A DNA stretch of 64,000 nt from RGIG6165 sp045538835. GTDB lineage: Bacteria; Bacillota; Clostridia; Oscillospirales; Feifaniaceae. Position numbers and translations under genes: made by a program. Location: the NCBI GenBank assembly GCA_045538835.1, contig JAZQEF010000018.1, positions 186,001 through 250,000 of the forward strand, in the 5' to 3' direction. Shown here piece after piece: positions 35,272 to 43,856 of this stretch (position 1 is the first letter of the stretch; the number at the start of each line of letters is the position of its first letter). The notes beneath the pieces were generated by a model. The model was not told where the DNA came from, did not search any database, and worked only from the letters and a program-made list of their open reading frames with translations.

Positions 35272-36852
35272 CTACTTACTTTTCAAATTGTCAATATCAT
35301 TTGCTATACGTGCAAAACATGGCGCTGCAGACGCGCTTCCGCTTCTGCCGTTTTCAACAAGTACGCTTATCACATATTGCGGCTCATCAGCAGGAAAAAA
35401 GCCTACAAACCAACCGTGAACTTCTTTATTTTTCCAACCCGTCTCGGCACTCGCCGTCTTACCTCCTGCTGCCACATTTTCAGGTTTTGCGCTCGTGCCT
35501 GTTCCCTCATTTACGGTATCTGTCATCATCTGTTTTAAAATATCGGCGGTTTCTTTGTCTATACTCTGATATTTTTCTTCACCGCTGACATACTCGGTAA
35601 CAGTTCCATCTGAATTTTTCATTCCTTTGATAAGCGTCATAGGTGTGTATTCACCCTCGTTTACCACTGTCAGCACAAGTGATGCCGCATCAAGAGGTGA
35701 CACAGTTATATCCCCCTGTCCGATGGATATATTTGCAACAAGTCCATCAGTAACTCTGCTTTTTTGCAGGACTGCGGCAGAGCCTTTTATTTTTGTGCAA
35801 AACACTTTTTCTTTACCGAGTCCAAAGCGTTTTGCCATGTCTATTAGGTTTACATAACCTGTTTTTAACCCCGTGTCTATGAAATAGGGATTACAGGAAT
35901 TTATAAATGCGGTCCTCATATCAACTTCTCCGTGTCCCTCCTCCTTGTGACAGGAAAGAGTGATGTTTCCGACCTTGATATTTCCCTCACACACAAGACT
36001 ATCACTGTATGTGCCGTTTTCTATTGCGGCGGCTGCCGTAACTATTTTGAATACAGAACCGAGATTGTAATTTCTCAGCGCCCTGTTTACCAGTTCACCG
36101 TCATCACTTTCCAGATATGCCCCGACATTGTCCGTATCGTAGTCAGGTCTGCTCACAAGCGCTTTTATTTCCCCGTTTGTATCACAGACTACCACTGCGC
36201 CTTTCTCCATATATTCATCGGCGGCGTTGTTTGCCGCTTTCTGTATTTCTTTGTCTACCGTCAGAATGACACCTGCTTCATTTTCGTAACTTTCAGAAAA
36301 TACCGACACTCCTGTTCCGCCAAGCTGCTGAGATAACGCTGTAAGAGTTGTGTGTGCTTCAACAATACCCCCATTACTCTTCAGAAATTCATTGAAATTT
36401 TCTTCGATACCTGTTACTCCGTCACCATTTGAGTTTACATAACCCGTTATGTGATTTAACAGTCCGCTCGAATCGATAGGCACTTTTATTACTGTTACGC
36501 CGTCTGCCTGGAAAGACTCGTCTACCCTCACACAAAACGGCTTTTTTGATTTCAGTTTTTCTTCAACTTCTTCAAGGTCCGCGCCGTGCAGTGTCAACAC
36601 ATATTTACTTTTAAGTTCAGACGGTGAAACAACGGCTATATAGCCGTCTACATCATAAGTCAGCCTCTCGCCGTTGCAGTCATAGATGTAACCTCTTCTC
36701 GACACCACATCAAGCGAATATGTCTGCTGATCTGCCGCAGCGCTCGAATACCTGTTGTCATTGTCGAGCGCTATTCCCATAATTCGCAGTAACAAAACCG
36801 ACAGACACATTATAAAAATATAAAACACCGTGAACAATTTCTTTTCCTGCAT
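35272..36852 (-). CDS. Class B penicillin-binding transpeptidase
   Basis: Peptidoglycan transpeptidase with one N-terminal membrane segment (residues about 6-28), a dimerisation-like domain with RRGYIYDCNGERL, and the transpeptidase domain. The catalytic SxxK is in NLGSVFKIV (near residue 275) and SxN is SCN in FINSCNPYFID. The third motif, normally KTG, reads GGKTASAETGW, that is KTA. No PASTA domains. 526 residues. ATG 36852 has GGAGG 6 nt upstream; the longer frame start was rejected. Its neighbours alaS, the U32 gene and mltG match a conserved Firmicutes cluster that includes a PBP (PbpI in B. subtilis). Confidence 0.87.
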   Translation of the reverse strand: MQEKKLFTVFYIFIMCLSVLLLRIMGIALDNDNRYSSAAADQQTYSLDVVSRRGYIYDCNGERLTYDVDGYIAVVSPSELKSKYVLTLHGADLEEVEEKLKSKKPFCVRVDESFQADGVTVIKVPIDSSGLLNHITGYVNSNGDGVTGIEENFNEFLKSNGGIVEAHTTLTALSQQLGGTGVSVFSESYENEAGVILTVDKEIQKAANNAADEYMEKGAVVVCDTNGEIKALVSRPDYDTDNVGAYLESDDGELVNRALRNYNLGSVFKIVTAAAAIENGTYSDSLVCEGNIKVGNITLSCHKEEGHGEVDMRTAFINSCNPYFIDTGLKTGYVNLIDMAKRFGLGKEKVFCTKIKGSAAVLQKSRVTDGLVANISIGQGDITVSPLDAASLVLTVVNEGEYTPMTLIKGMKNSDGTVTEYVSGEEKYQSIDKETADILKQMMTDTVNEGTGTSAKPENVAAGGKTASAETGWKNKEVHGWFVGFFPADEPQYVISVLVENGRSGSASAAPCFARIANDIDNLKSK

Positions 36853-36889
36853 CTTATGCCTCCGAAAAAATATGTACACGGTGTTGATA

Positions 36890-38107
36890 TTAAACTTTTT
36901 TTCTTATCATTGAGTGAACAGGCACAGGCACATCACACGGAATATATAATTTCTGTTCCGAATGAGGAGCCGACTCAATTTCACTCATATTTTCATCAAA
37001 CAGTTTGACATTTTTTATTATGATATTATCGCCTACAGGCACAAGAATATCTATCTCATCACCCGCATAGAACTTGTTCCTCTGTGATGCAATTATGAGT
37101 TTCTTTTCCTCATCATATCCTTCGGTGTAGGCAATAAATTCATAATCTCTCTCATAACTTGCTGTTGCAGTTATCTGCCCGTCAGAGTGCCTTCCCGAAA
37201 AAAATCCTTCGTAATATGCCCTGTGGCTGACTTTACACACTTCCTCATACGCTTTTTCATCAAAAACATAATGCTCGGGGTCTGCGAGATATCTGTCAAT
37301 CTCTTTTCTGTATGCGGACACTATCGTAGCAACATAGAACTCACTTTTTACCCTGCCCTCAATTTTAAAACTATATACCCCTGCATCCACAAGTTCGGGA
37401 ATACGTCTTATAAGACAGAGGTCTTTTGAATTAAATATAAATGTTCCCTGCTCATTTTCCATAACAGGAAAATATTCTCCCGGTCTCTTTTCTTCAACGA
37501 CAGAGTATTTCCACCTGCAAGGCTGAGCGCAGTCGCCCTTATTTGAGTCCCTTCCCGTCATATAATTGGAGAGAAGACACCTTCCCGAATAGGATACGCA
37601 CATTGCACCGTGAACAAACGCCTCGAGTTCTGCGCCGCTTTTTTGCGCTATCTCGGCAATTTCACGGCATGACAACTCACGGGCAAGCACCACTCTTTTT
37701 GCTCCAAGTTCGGTCCATTTTTTAGCCGTCAGATAGTTTACATTGTTTGCCTGTGTGGAAATGTGTATTTCCATATCGGGTGCGATTTCCTGAACAAGTG
37801 TAAGCATACCAAGGTCACTGACTATTACTGCATCTACACCGAGTTTGTCAAGTTCGGAAATATAGCCTTTAAGTTCCTCAATGTCATCGTTTCTCGGATA
37901 GACATTGAGTGTCACATATAACTTTGCCCCTCTTGCATGGGCATAAGCGATACCCTCTGTGAAATCTTCGTATGAGAAGTTTTCACTTGCAGTGCGCAGA
38001 CCGAAACGTTTTCCTGCACAGTATACGGCATCTGCACCATAGTCTATCGCCACTTTGAGTTTGAGCAGCGAGCCTGCAGGCGCAAGAAGTTCCACTTTTT
38101 TATTCAT
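36890..38107 (-). CDS. U32 peptidase family protein, TrhP/YrrO-like tRNA hydroxylation
   Basis: 405 residues with the U32 signature: an N-terminal ELLAPAGSLLKLKVAIDYGADAVY TIM-barrel start (the first dozen residues are diagnostic) and the cysteine-rich block AMCVSYSGRCLLSNYM followed by GDCAQPCRWKY near residues 165-200. In B. subtilis and E. coli related proteins (YrrN/YrrO, TrhP) act with prephenate to hydroxylate U34 of tRNAs. The pairing with mltG, 1 nt upstream, matches the B. subtilis yrr cluster. A second U32 paralogue is not adjacent. Confidence 0.85.
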   Translation of the reverse strand: MNKKVELLAPAGSLLKLKVAIDYGADAVYCAGKRFGLRTASENFSYEDFTEGIAYAHARGAKLYVTLNVYPRNDDIEELKGYISELDKLGVDAVIVSDLGMLTLVQEIAPDMEIHISTQANNVNYLTAKKWTELGAKRVVLARELSCREIAEIAQKSGAELEAFVHGAMCVSYSGRCLLSNYMTGRDSNKGDCAQPCRWKYSVVEEKRPGEYFPVMENEQGTFIFNSKDLCLIRRIPELVDAGVYSFKIEGRVKSEFYVATIVSAYRKEIDRYLADPEHYVFDEKAYEEVCKVSHRAYYEGFFSGRHSDGQITATASYERDYEFIAYTEGYDEEKKLIIASQRNKFYAGDEIDILVPVGDNIIIKNVKLFDENMSEIESAPHSEQKLYIPCDVPVPVHSMIRKKV

Positions 38108-38108
38108 A

Positions 38109-39263
38109 TTATCCTACCGTTCCTGTTCCCCAAGTTGCCGAAGCTGAATCTACTGCCGCATTGTGCTCTGAAAGCGTCTTTGAAAAATGATGCACGCCGC
38201 TGCCGTCAACAACAAAATAATAATAGTCTGTTTCAGCCGGATATAGTACTGCTTTTATCGATGCAAGACCGGGTGATGCGATGGGTCCTACCGGAAGTCC
38301 CGGATTCATATAGGTATTGTACGGACTTTCGAGCTTTGTGTCCGCAACAGAAAGAACACTCTTTCTCTCTTCGAGCACATACTGAATCGTTGCGCAGGAC
38401 TGGAGATATCCGTATGCATTATCACTAAGTCTGTTTGCAAATACAGATGCAACTGTCGATCTGTCATCATCGCTTGCAGCTTCTCTTTCCACGACCGATG
38501 CAAATGTGATAACCTCATCCATCGTATATCCGAGTTCATTTGTTCTTGCGATAAGATCACCGTCATATTTTGATGCAAAATTACTTAAAAATTTCTTAAT
38601 TACGCTCTTTGGATCATCATCCATAAAGAAATTGTAAGTATCGGGGAAAAGATATCCTTCAAACTTATTTTCTCTGTCAGGAATGTCCTTTAAAAACTCA
38701 TATCCGAAATCATCATGCTCCATTGAATAATAGAGTTCCTCTGCCGAGCAGACGCCTGCCTCTTCCAGTTTTGCAAATATTTCACGAAGTTCATATCCTT
38801 CGGGAATTGTTACGGTTATTTCATCTCTCGGAACTGTCTGCTTGAGTTTTACACACACCTGCAGATAGTCCATATCCGTATTAAGTTCATATCTTCCGTA
38901 CTGCATCTGACTTGCATATCCCGTAACTCTTGAAAAGAGTTTGAATACGCCCTTGTGACTTATCACGCCGGCATCTTCAAGCATATCTGCAATATCATTT
39001 GTTGATGAGCCTTTGGGCACGACGATTTCGACTGTTCCCTCTGGTTTCATCAGTCCGAGCATATCATTGGCAACATTTATCGCCCATACCGCAAGCAGTA
39101 TAGACGCTATTGCTACAAAGCATATATAAAACACTCTGTGTCTGGTTTTACGCTTTTTTGCCGCACGCTGTCTTGTCGCCTCTTTTTTTGATTTTATGGC
39201 TTTATGTCTTTCAATATCTTCTCTGTTATAGCTGTGAGTTTCGCCATTATTTTTGTAATCCAT
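38109..39263 (-). CDS. mltG: Endolytic transglycosylase MltG
   Basis: Inner-membrane lytic transglycosylase thought to terminate nascent glycan strands. It has an N-terminal basic cytosolic tail (about residues 1-45), one membrane segment (about 46-68), a LysM-like region (VEIVVPKGSSTNDIADML), then the YceG fold. The catalytic glutamate is in ASVVEREAASDDDRSTVASVF near residue 265. The PGLPVGPIASPGLASI motif is C-terminal. Length 384 is typical. Divergent from the 31-codon peptide gene at 39330. Confidence 0.94.
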   Translation of the reverse strand: MDYKNNGETHSYNREDIERHKAIKSKKEATRQRAAKKRKTRHRVFYICFVAIASILLAVWAINVANDMLGLMKPEGTVEIVVPKGSSTNDIADMLEDAGVISHKGVFKLFSRVTGYASQMQYGRYELNTDMDYLQVCVKLKQTVPRDEITVTIPEGYELREIFAKLEEAGVCSAEELYYSMEHDDFGYEFLKDIPDRENKFEGYLFPDTYNFFMDDDPKSVIKKFLSNFASKYDGDLIARTNELGYTMDEVITFASVVEREAASDDDRSTVASVFANRLSDNAYGYLQSCATIQYVLEERKSVLSVADTKLESPYNTYMNPGLPVGPIASPGLASIKAVLYPAETDYYYFVVDGSGVHHFSKTLSEHNAAVDSASATWGTGTVG

Positions 39264-39329
39264 AGTCCCTCCGCAGTAACCGTTTTTATATTTACGGCAT
39301 AGTATAAGTCAGTAAGTGAGGTGAAATGT

Positions 39330-39425
39330 ATGTGCTTTAACAATGATAACAACAACAGCTGCCTTTGGATCATCATAGCTATCATCGTGATCTTCGTTAT
39401 CAGCAACTGCTGCTGCAACGACTAA
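39330..39425 (+). CDS. 31-residue cysteine-flanked single-pass membrane peptide
   Basis: ATG 39330 has GAGGTG at 39318-39323, 6 nt upstream, and the frame ends at TAA 39423-39425. The product has a polar MCFNNDNNNSC head, an isoleucine/valine-rich membrane segment (about residues 12-25) and a SNCCCND tail. It is followed by a hairpin terminator, so the signals of a real gene are complete. The shape recalls tiny sporulation membrane peptides such as YjcZ-type proteins, but sequence similarity is not evident. Function unknown. Confidence 0.65.
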   Translation: MCFNNDNNNSCLWIIIAIIVIFVISNCCCND

Positions 39426-39441
39426 AACACAAATTTCAGAT

Positions 39442-39474
39442 AAGGGGTGGAGTTAAAAACTCTGCCCTTTTTCT
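39442..39474. terminator. Terminator between the small peptide gene and DJ-1 gene
   Basis: AAGGG and GAGTT pair with AACTC and CCCTT around an A-rich loop with a small internal bulge; TTTTTCTT follows. Placed between convergent genes. Confidence 0.75.
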
Positions 39475-40010
39475 TATTTGTAAAGCATAGTACTTTTCAT
39501 CTTTTCTGCGGCATCTTCACCAAATAATGCCGCTCCCAGCATATACCCAAATTCAAGAGCAGTACCTGCGCCTCTTGAAGTAATTATATTTTTGTCACAT
39601 ACTGCTTTTTCGTTTTTATATATCATACCCTTACAGAGTTTATCATAACCGGTAAAACATGTGCCGTGCTTCCCATCAAGCATACCCCTTTTACCGAGTA
39701 TTGACGGCGCCGCGCATATTGCACCGATATAAATGCCTTTATCGTAAGCATACTGCAAAAACTTATCTGCAGTTTCATCGCTGTCAAGTATCTCATAACC
39801 CGGACCTCCCGGAAGAATGAGCATTTCACACTTTTCCATATCCACCGCATCTGCAGTGATATCCGCTTCGAGCTTAACACCCCTTGCACTTGTAACCGTT
39901 TTCCCTTTTACGCCTACGGTCTTAACATCCGCACCCATTCTGCGCAGAATGTCAAGCGGTGCAAGCGCTTCGATATCTTCAAAACCGTCTGCCAAAAGAA
40001 TATAAACCAT
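39474..40010 (-). CDS. DJ-1/PfpI family protein
   Basis: 178 residues of the ThiJ/DJ-1 fold. The nucleophile-elbow cysteine is in IGAICAAPSILG (near residue 99), and the conserved glutamate in LADGFEDIEALAPLDILRR (near 14) can stabilise it. Bacterial members act as deglycases, chaperones or amidotransferase-like enzymes; the precise activity is unknown. It is last in a minus-strand run with a GNAT gene 11 nt upstream. Confidence 0.88.
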   Translation of the reverse strand: MVYILLADGFEDIEALAPLDILRRMGADVKTVGVKGKTVTSARGVKLEADITADAVDMEKCEMLILPGGPGYEILDSDETADKFLQYAYDKGIYIGAICAAPSILGKRGMLDGKHGTCFTGYDKLCKGMIYKNEKAVCDKNIITSRGAGTALEFGYMLGAALFGEDAAEKMKSTMLYK

Positions 40011-40020
40011 AATGTACCTC

Positions 40021-40704
40021 CTATTCCATTAAAAGACCTACGTGGACATCCTTGTCCCACTTAAAACCGTTAAAGCATTTTGACATTGCAAAGCGGTCTC
40101 TTTTTATATTTTCTGTACAAGCCATATCACAAATAACTTGTCCGTCTTTTATATGATATGCAATAAAATCGTCATCCTTGCATACTGTATGTCCGCCGCT
40201 CAAAAGATGTGTCCTTACGGCGAGTTCAAACAGAGAATACTCTCTCTTTACAGGATAAGTGAGCCGTTCATATTCTTCCATGCTCGGCACTTTATCTTCT
40301 GTACCCTGCGGTATCTCGTTAAGTATTGCCGTGTCAGTAGGAAGATTTTTTTCAAAGTCGCATTCTGCATAATAGTCATACAGTTTTTCAGTTGCAGGAA
40401 GTAAAAACACCGCTGAAAAACCCTTGTTTTCAAGGCTGACAAAGACCTCACTAAGCAGTTTTTTCATCAGACCTTGCTTCCTGTATTTTTCAACTGTCAT
40501 CGCCCCATAGATATATCCTATTTTATGCTCTTTATAATGCATTTCTATGACAAGCATACTTGAAGATATCTCACCTTCAGTTTTTAGGGCAAATACCATC
40601 GGCGAGAGGGAGAACAACTCATCAATAAAATCATCACTGTCACCGAAAATGAGTTTCCAATTCTGTTTTATTTTTTCAATATCTCTGCTGTCTGTTATGA
40701 TCAT
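40021..40704 (-). CDS. GNAT family N-acetyltransferase
   Basis: 227 residues. The acetyl-CoA-binding motif is EKYRKQGLMKKLL (near residues 72-84), in the V/I-x-x-x-x-R/Q-x-x-G-x arrangement, followed by GFSAVFLLPATEKLYDYYAECDF. The C-terminal third has extra beta-like sequence with a separate domain resembling Eis-type GNATs, which suggests a larger substrate. It overlaps the DUF2156 gene by 4 nt, giving two acyl-transfer genes in tandem. Confidence 0.85.
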   Translation of the reverse strand: MIITDSRDIEKIKQNWKLIFGDSDDFIDELFSLSPMVFALKTEGEISSSMLVIEMHYKEHKIGYIYGAMTVEKYRKQGLMKKLLSEVFVSLENKGFSAVFLLPATEKLYDYYAECDFEKNLPTDTAILNEIPQGTEDKVPSMEEYERLTYPVKREYSLFELAVRTHLLSGGHTVCKDDDFIAYHIKDGQVICDMACTENIKRDRFAMSKCFNGFKWDKDVHVGLLME

Positions 40705-41597
40705 TTTATTATTACATTATATTTCTCAAGAAGTATATCGGGATAGTAGGAAAGTTTTGCTTTTCGCAGTCCCTCCGAACCCATATCATCCTCACGATTT
40801 ATATATTTGTATTTACCTCCAAGACTCAAAACAAACAAATTGTTTATTGCCGTATATGCACCGTGATGCTCCGTATCAATCTTTTCAAAATGAACTACAA
40901 AAGTATCCGAACCCCGATGTGCAGGTGAGCCTATTGTATAACCTATCGGCTTGCCGTCAACATAGAGAATTATTCCCCTTGCCGATATTTCTTCAAAAAC
41001 ATCCGCTATCGCACGAAATGCACAGAATTCATTTTCTTCTGATTTTTCTTCACAGGCACCCGATTTTTCACACCAGAGATAATTTATCTTTCTTGCAATA
41101 TCGATATTATCAGGCGTTATCTCTTCTACGCTGTAGTTATACATCTTTTTAAATCTGCTTAAGTGATTTCTTTTACCGTGCAGTTTCTTGCCCGAAAGTG
41201 TGGCAAGTTTTTCTGCAAGATAAATATAGTCAAATCTATCACGCATAAGAGTTGCTTCATATTTGATGCCGCCACCGTCAAGTAGTGCCATGCACTCATC
41301 TGTGGCAGACCATATTTCCATCTGCCTGCCGTCACAATACTCTTTAAGTTTTTCTATCAGTGATTTTATGTCGCCTGCTCCCATAGGTGCTGAAAATGCG
41401 ACCGTTTCTTCTGTTTCGTTGTACTTTATCACATAGAAACCGTCAATTTCTGCATACGAGGTACGGTATACCTTGCCCCAGCCTATCTGGTCTGCATAGC
41501 AGGATTCGCAGGAACGGTAATTGCTCTTAGCAAGATATTCCTGCGCGCGTTCATAAAACGCCGCATCAAACTGTTTAAATTCAATCTTCAATGACAT
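40701..41597 (-). CDS. DUF2156 (phosphatidylglycerol lysyltransferase C-terminal-like) protein
   Basis: 298 residues with two GNAT-like halves, as in the soluble part of MprF-type lysyltransferases. KLHGKRNHLSRFKKMYNYSVEEI near residues 140-160 and FVVHFEKIDTEHHGAYTAINNLF near 225-245 are the recognisable DUF2156 blocks. There is no membrane domain, so lipid lysylation is not assured; it may use aminoacyl-tRNA or acyl-CoA on another acceptor. It overlaps the tmk 3' end by 17 nt and the GNAT gene by 4 nt. Confidence 0.82.
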   Translation of the reverse strand: MSLKIEFKQFDAAFYERAQEYLAKSNYRSCESCYADQIGWGKVYRTSYAEIDGFYVIKYNETEETVAFSAPMGAGDIKSLIEKLKEYCDGRQMEIWSATDECMALLDGGGIKYEATLMRDRFDYIYLAEKLATLSGKKLHGKRNHLSRFKKMYNYSVEEITPDNIDIARKINYLWCEKSGACEEKSEENEFCAFRAIADVFEEISARGIILYVDGKPIGYTIGSPAHRGSDTFVVHFEKIDTEHHGAYTAINNLFVLSLGGKYKYINREDDMGSEGLRKAKLSYYPDILLEKYNVIIK

Positions 41598-42240
41598 CTA
41601 AAATTTCCTTTGTAATCTCATCTATGGCTTTTATTCTGTCACCGTCAGTACATCTGATACGGTGCCAGCCAAATCTTTCACTTATATCAACAGCGGTGTC
41701 ATAACACTTTTTCTGATACACGGTATCTCTTTCGTGCACATCCTTTTTGCTTTCAACATTGCCGTAGCGTTTGGACAGCAGTTCCTGCCCTTTTTCTATC
41801 GGCATATCAAGAAAAATCACTTCATCAGGACTCGGCAGTCCCATAAGACCGTATTCGTAATCTTCAAGCCATGAAAGATACCTTTCTCTTTCTTCACCTT
41901 CAAGTTTCACACTCTGATGAATGGCATTTGAAGTGGTATACCTTGCAGTTATAACAAGTGCGCCCTCATCATAGTCCTTTTTCCAATCGGACATAAATGA
42001 AGCGTATCTGTCAACCGCATAGAAAGTCGACGCCGCATAGGCATTTACATCATCGGGACTGTCTCCGAACTCACCTGCAAGATACATTTCTATCAGTGCA
42101 GATGATTTTGTATATGTCGGAAATGATATCTGTTTTACTTTCTTCCCTTTTGCTCCCAGTGCTTCGCAGACAAGCGATACCTGCGTCGATTTACCGCTTC
42201 CGTCTACACCCTCTATAACAATAAGTTTGCCCTTACTCAA
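41581..42240 (-). CDS. tmk: Thymidylate kinase
   Basis: Phosphorylates dTMP to dTDP. P-loop IEGVDGSGKSTQ is at residues 9-20; the DR-type motif is present as VDRYASF near residue 78, and ARYTTSNAIHQ near 98 corresponds to the RY/TS block that binds the base. The LID region is SKRYGNVESKKDVHE. Length 219 is typical. It lies 4 nt after thyX, so dUMP-to-dTDP synthesis is encoded together. Confidence 0.9.
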   Translation of the reverse strand: MSKGKLIVIEGVDGSGKSTQVSLVCEALGAKGKKVKQISFPTYTKSSALIEMYLAGEFGDSPDDVNAYAASTFYAVDRYASFMSDWKKDYDEGALVITARYTTSNAIHQSVKLEGEERERYLSWLEDYEYGLMGLPSPDEVIFLDMPIEKGQELLSKRYGNVESKKDVHERDTVYQKKCYDTAVDISERFGWHRIRCTDGDRIKAIDEITKEILDVIED

Positions 42241-42244
42241 CAGT

Positions 42245-43003
42245 TTAATCTCCCAAATAAAGTTTTTTCATTTCTTTCATCTTACCGCAAGTCATACTTC
42301 CCTCGGGACAAGCGCCGTGAATACAGGACGGACCTGCATATTTAAAGAGTGACGGCGCCACTTCTTTTACAAGTTCCGTCATCTGATATGCAAGTTCCCT
42401 TATTTCCCACTGCGCTCTGTTACAGCAACGGTGATGAAAGAAGTTCATAAGACTTCTTGCATTCATCGTCATTATCATTTTTGTGTCGCAGGAGTTGGGG
42501 AGCACAAATCTCGCATCCTCTATCGCCTTTTTCTCAGCAACTCTGGTCGCGCTTTTTTCATCCATACCCTCTGCCATAAGATTTTTTATATGTTCCTCTT
42601 TTAGTATTGCTGCAATGTCATCATAACTCTTCTGAGCATTTTCCATTGCTTTTACAAAGAGTTGTTTAGCCTCGGGCAATTTTTCTATTTCGGGAGGTGT
42701 GACATACTCAAAAAGGCCTTCCCTCACATAACGCTGGCTCTGCACGCTGAATGAGCCTATTCTATGTCTTGTTATCTGTGCAAGAAGCGCCCTTGACACA
42801 CCCTCTATTCCAAATGTAAACGTAACATGCTCTATCGGACTTTCGTGTCCGTAACTTGCAAGCATATTTACAAATCTCGAAGCCTCTTCATCAGTCACTT
42901 TTGCCATAACATCATCAATGGTTGCGGCACTGTAACAGAGTTTTGCCGCAGATGCAATTATTTTTTCAGGTTCCGGCGTATGCGCCAAAAGTGTAACTTT
43001 CAT
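42245..43003 (-). CDS. thyX: FAD-dependent thymidylate synthase ThyX
   Basis: Methylates dUMP to dTMP using methylene-THF with FAD, releasing THF rather than dihydrofolate. The ThyX motif RHRIGSFSVQSQRY (RHRx7S) is near residue 75. ESPIEHVTFTF upstream binds FAD and nucleotide, and RSLMNFFHHRCCNRAQWEIR is the C-terminal conserved block. Length 252. Overlaps the glycosyltransferase gene by 4 nt and precedes tmk. Confidence 0.96.
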   Translation of the reverse strand: MKVTLLAHTPEPEKIIASAAKLCYSAATIDDVMAKVTDEEASRFVNMLASYGHESPIEHVTFTFGIEGVSRALLAQITRHRIGSFSVQSQRYVREGLFEYVTPPEIEKLPEAKQLFVKAMENAQKSYDDIAAILKEEHIKNLMAEGMDEKSATRVAEKKAIEDARFVLPNSCDTKMIMTMNARSLMNFFHHRCCNRAQWEIRELAYQMTELVKEVAPSLFKYAGPSCIHGACPEGSMTCGKMKEMKKLYLGD

Positions 43004-43740
43004 TTTGTTCTCCCAAATCCCATGCGAATAGCAAGTATTTTTAATATATATTTCGGCAATTTCATCATTCTGCCTATTCTCTTAGGCTCTTTAATAAGCC
43101 TGTAAAGCCATTCAAGATTGTGCTTTACATAAAACTCAGGCGCCCGTTTTACATTGCCAGATATAACATCAAGAGTGCCGCCGAGTCCCATAAGCACTTT
43201 ACAATTGAACTTGTCCTTATTATTCAACATAAAAAGTTCCTGCTTGGGTGCGCCCAGACAGCAGATGACAACATCTGCATGCGCTTCATTTATCACGGGC
43301 AGAGCGTCATCAGGATTCTTATAAGTGTAACCGTCTAGAATACCACAGATGTCAAGACCTTCATATTTTTCTTTCATTATCCTTGCGGCTTCTGTGCCTA
43401 CCCCCGGCTTTCCACCAAATAAAAACACCCTGTTTTTATTTTTGGCAAATTCCGGCAGAAGATTCAAAAAAAGTTCTATGCCTGCCACCTTTTCTTTAAG
43501 AGGTTTACCGAGTATCTTAGAAGCAAGCACCACGCCTGCACCGTCAGCAACGATAACTTCGGCATTTTTCAGCAGCGTTTCAAACTCTTTATTATCAAGA
43601 GCATCCTTTGCTATTTCCGCATTCGGAGTTACCACAACGTTACCGCATTTCTCACCGCCGGCAAGTCCTCTGACATATGAAACTGCTTCCTGCATAGTAA
43701 AATTACATACGGGAAGTCCCGCAATATCTATTCTTTCCAT
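43000..43740 (-). CDS. WecG/TagA/CpsF family glycosyltransferase
   Basis: GT26 enzyme that adds a ManNAc or related sugar to an undecaprenyl-linked acceptor in teichoic acid or polysaccharide assembly. VVTPNAEIAKDA (near 43-54), VADGAGVVLASKILG (near 75-89), FLFGGKPGV and VCLGAPKQE-like ICCLGAPKQELF (near 175-186) are diagnostic. 246 residues from ATG 43740, which has GGTGGAG upstream; the frame runs 14 codons further without a better site. No other teichoic acid gene is adjacent, so the polymer is unknown. Confidence 0.9.
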   Translation of the reverse strand: MERIDIAGLPVCNFTMQEAVSYVRGLAGGEKCGNVVVTPNAEIAKDALDNKEFETLLKNAEVIVADGAGVVLASKILGKPLKEKVAGIELFLNLLPEFAKNKNRVFLFGGKPGVGTEAARIMKEKYEGLDICGILDGYTYKNPDDALPVINEAHADVVICCLGAPKQELFMLNNKDKFNCKVLMGLGGTLDVISGNVKRAPEFYVKHNLEWLYRLIKEPKRIGRMMKLPKYILKILAIRMGFGRTK

Positions 43741-43823
43741 AAGCACTCCACCAAGTTCTACATAATATAACAAATTTATCATACCATAATTAATGATAAA
43801 TTAAAATATCTTTTTAATATAAA

Positions 43824-43850
43824 AAGCGGTCAATCTTTCGATTGGCCGCC
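43824..43850 (-). terminator. Terminator after lysC
   Basis: Minus-strand GCGGCCAATC-GAAA-GATTGACCGC with a GNRA tetraloop, followed by TTTTTAT. It lies just downstream of the lysC stop. Confidence 0.88.
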
Positions 43851-43856
43851 AAAATT

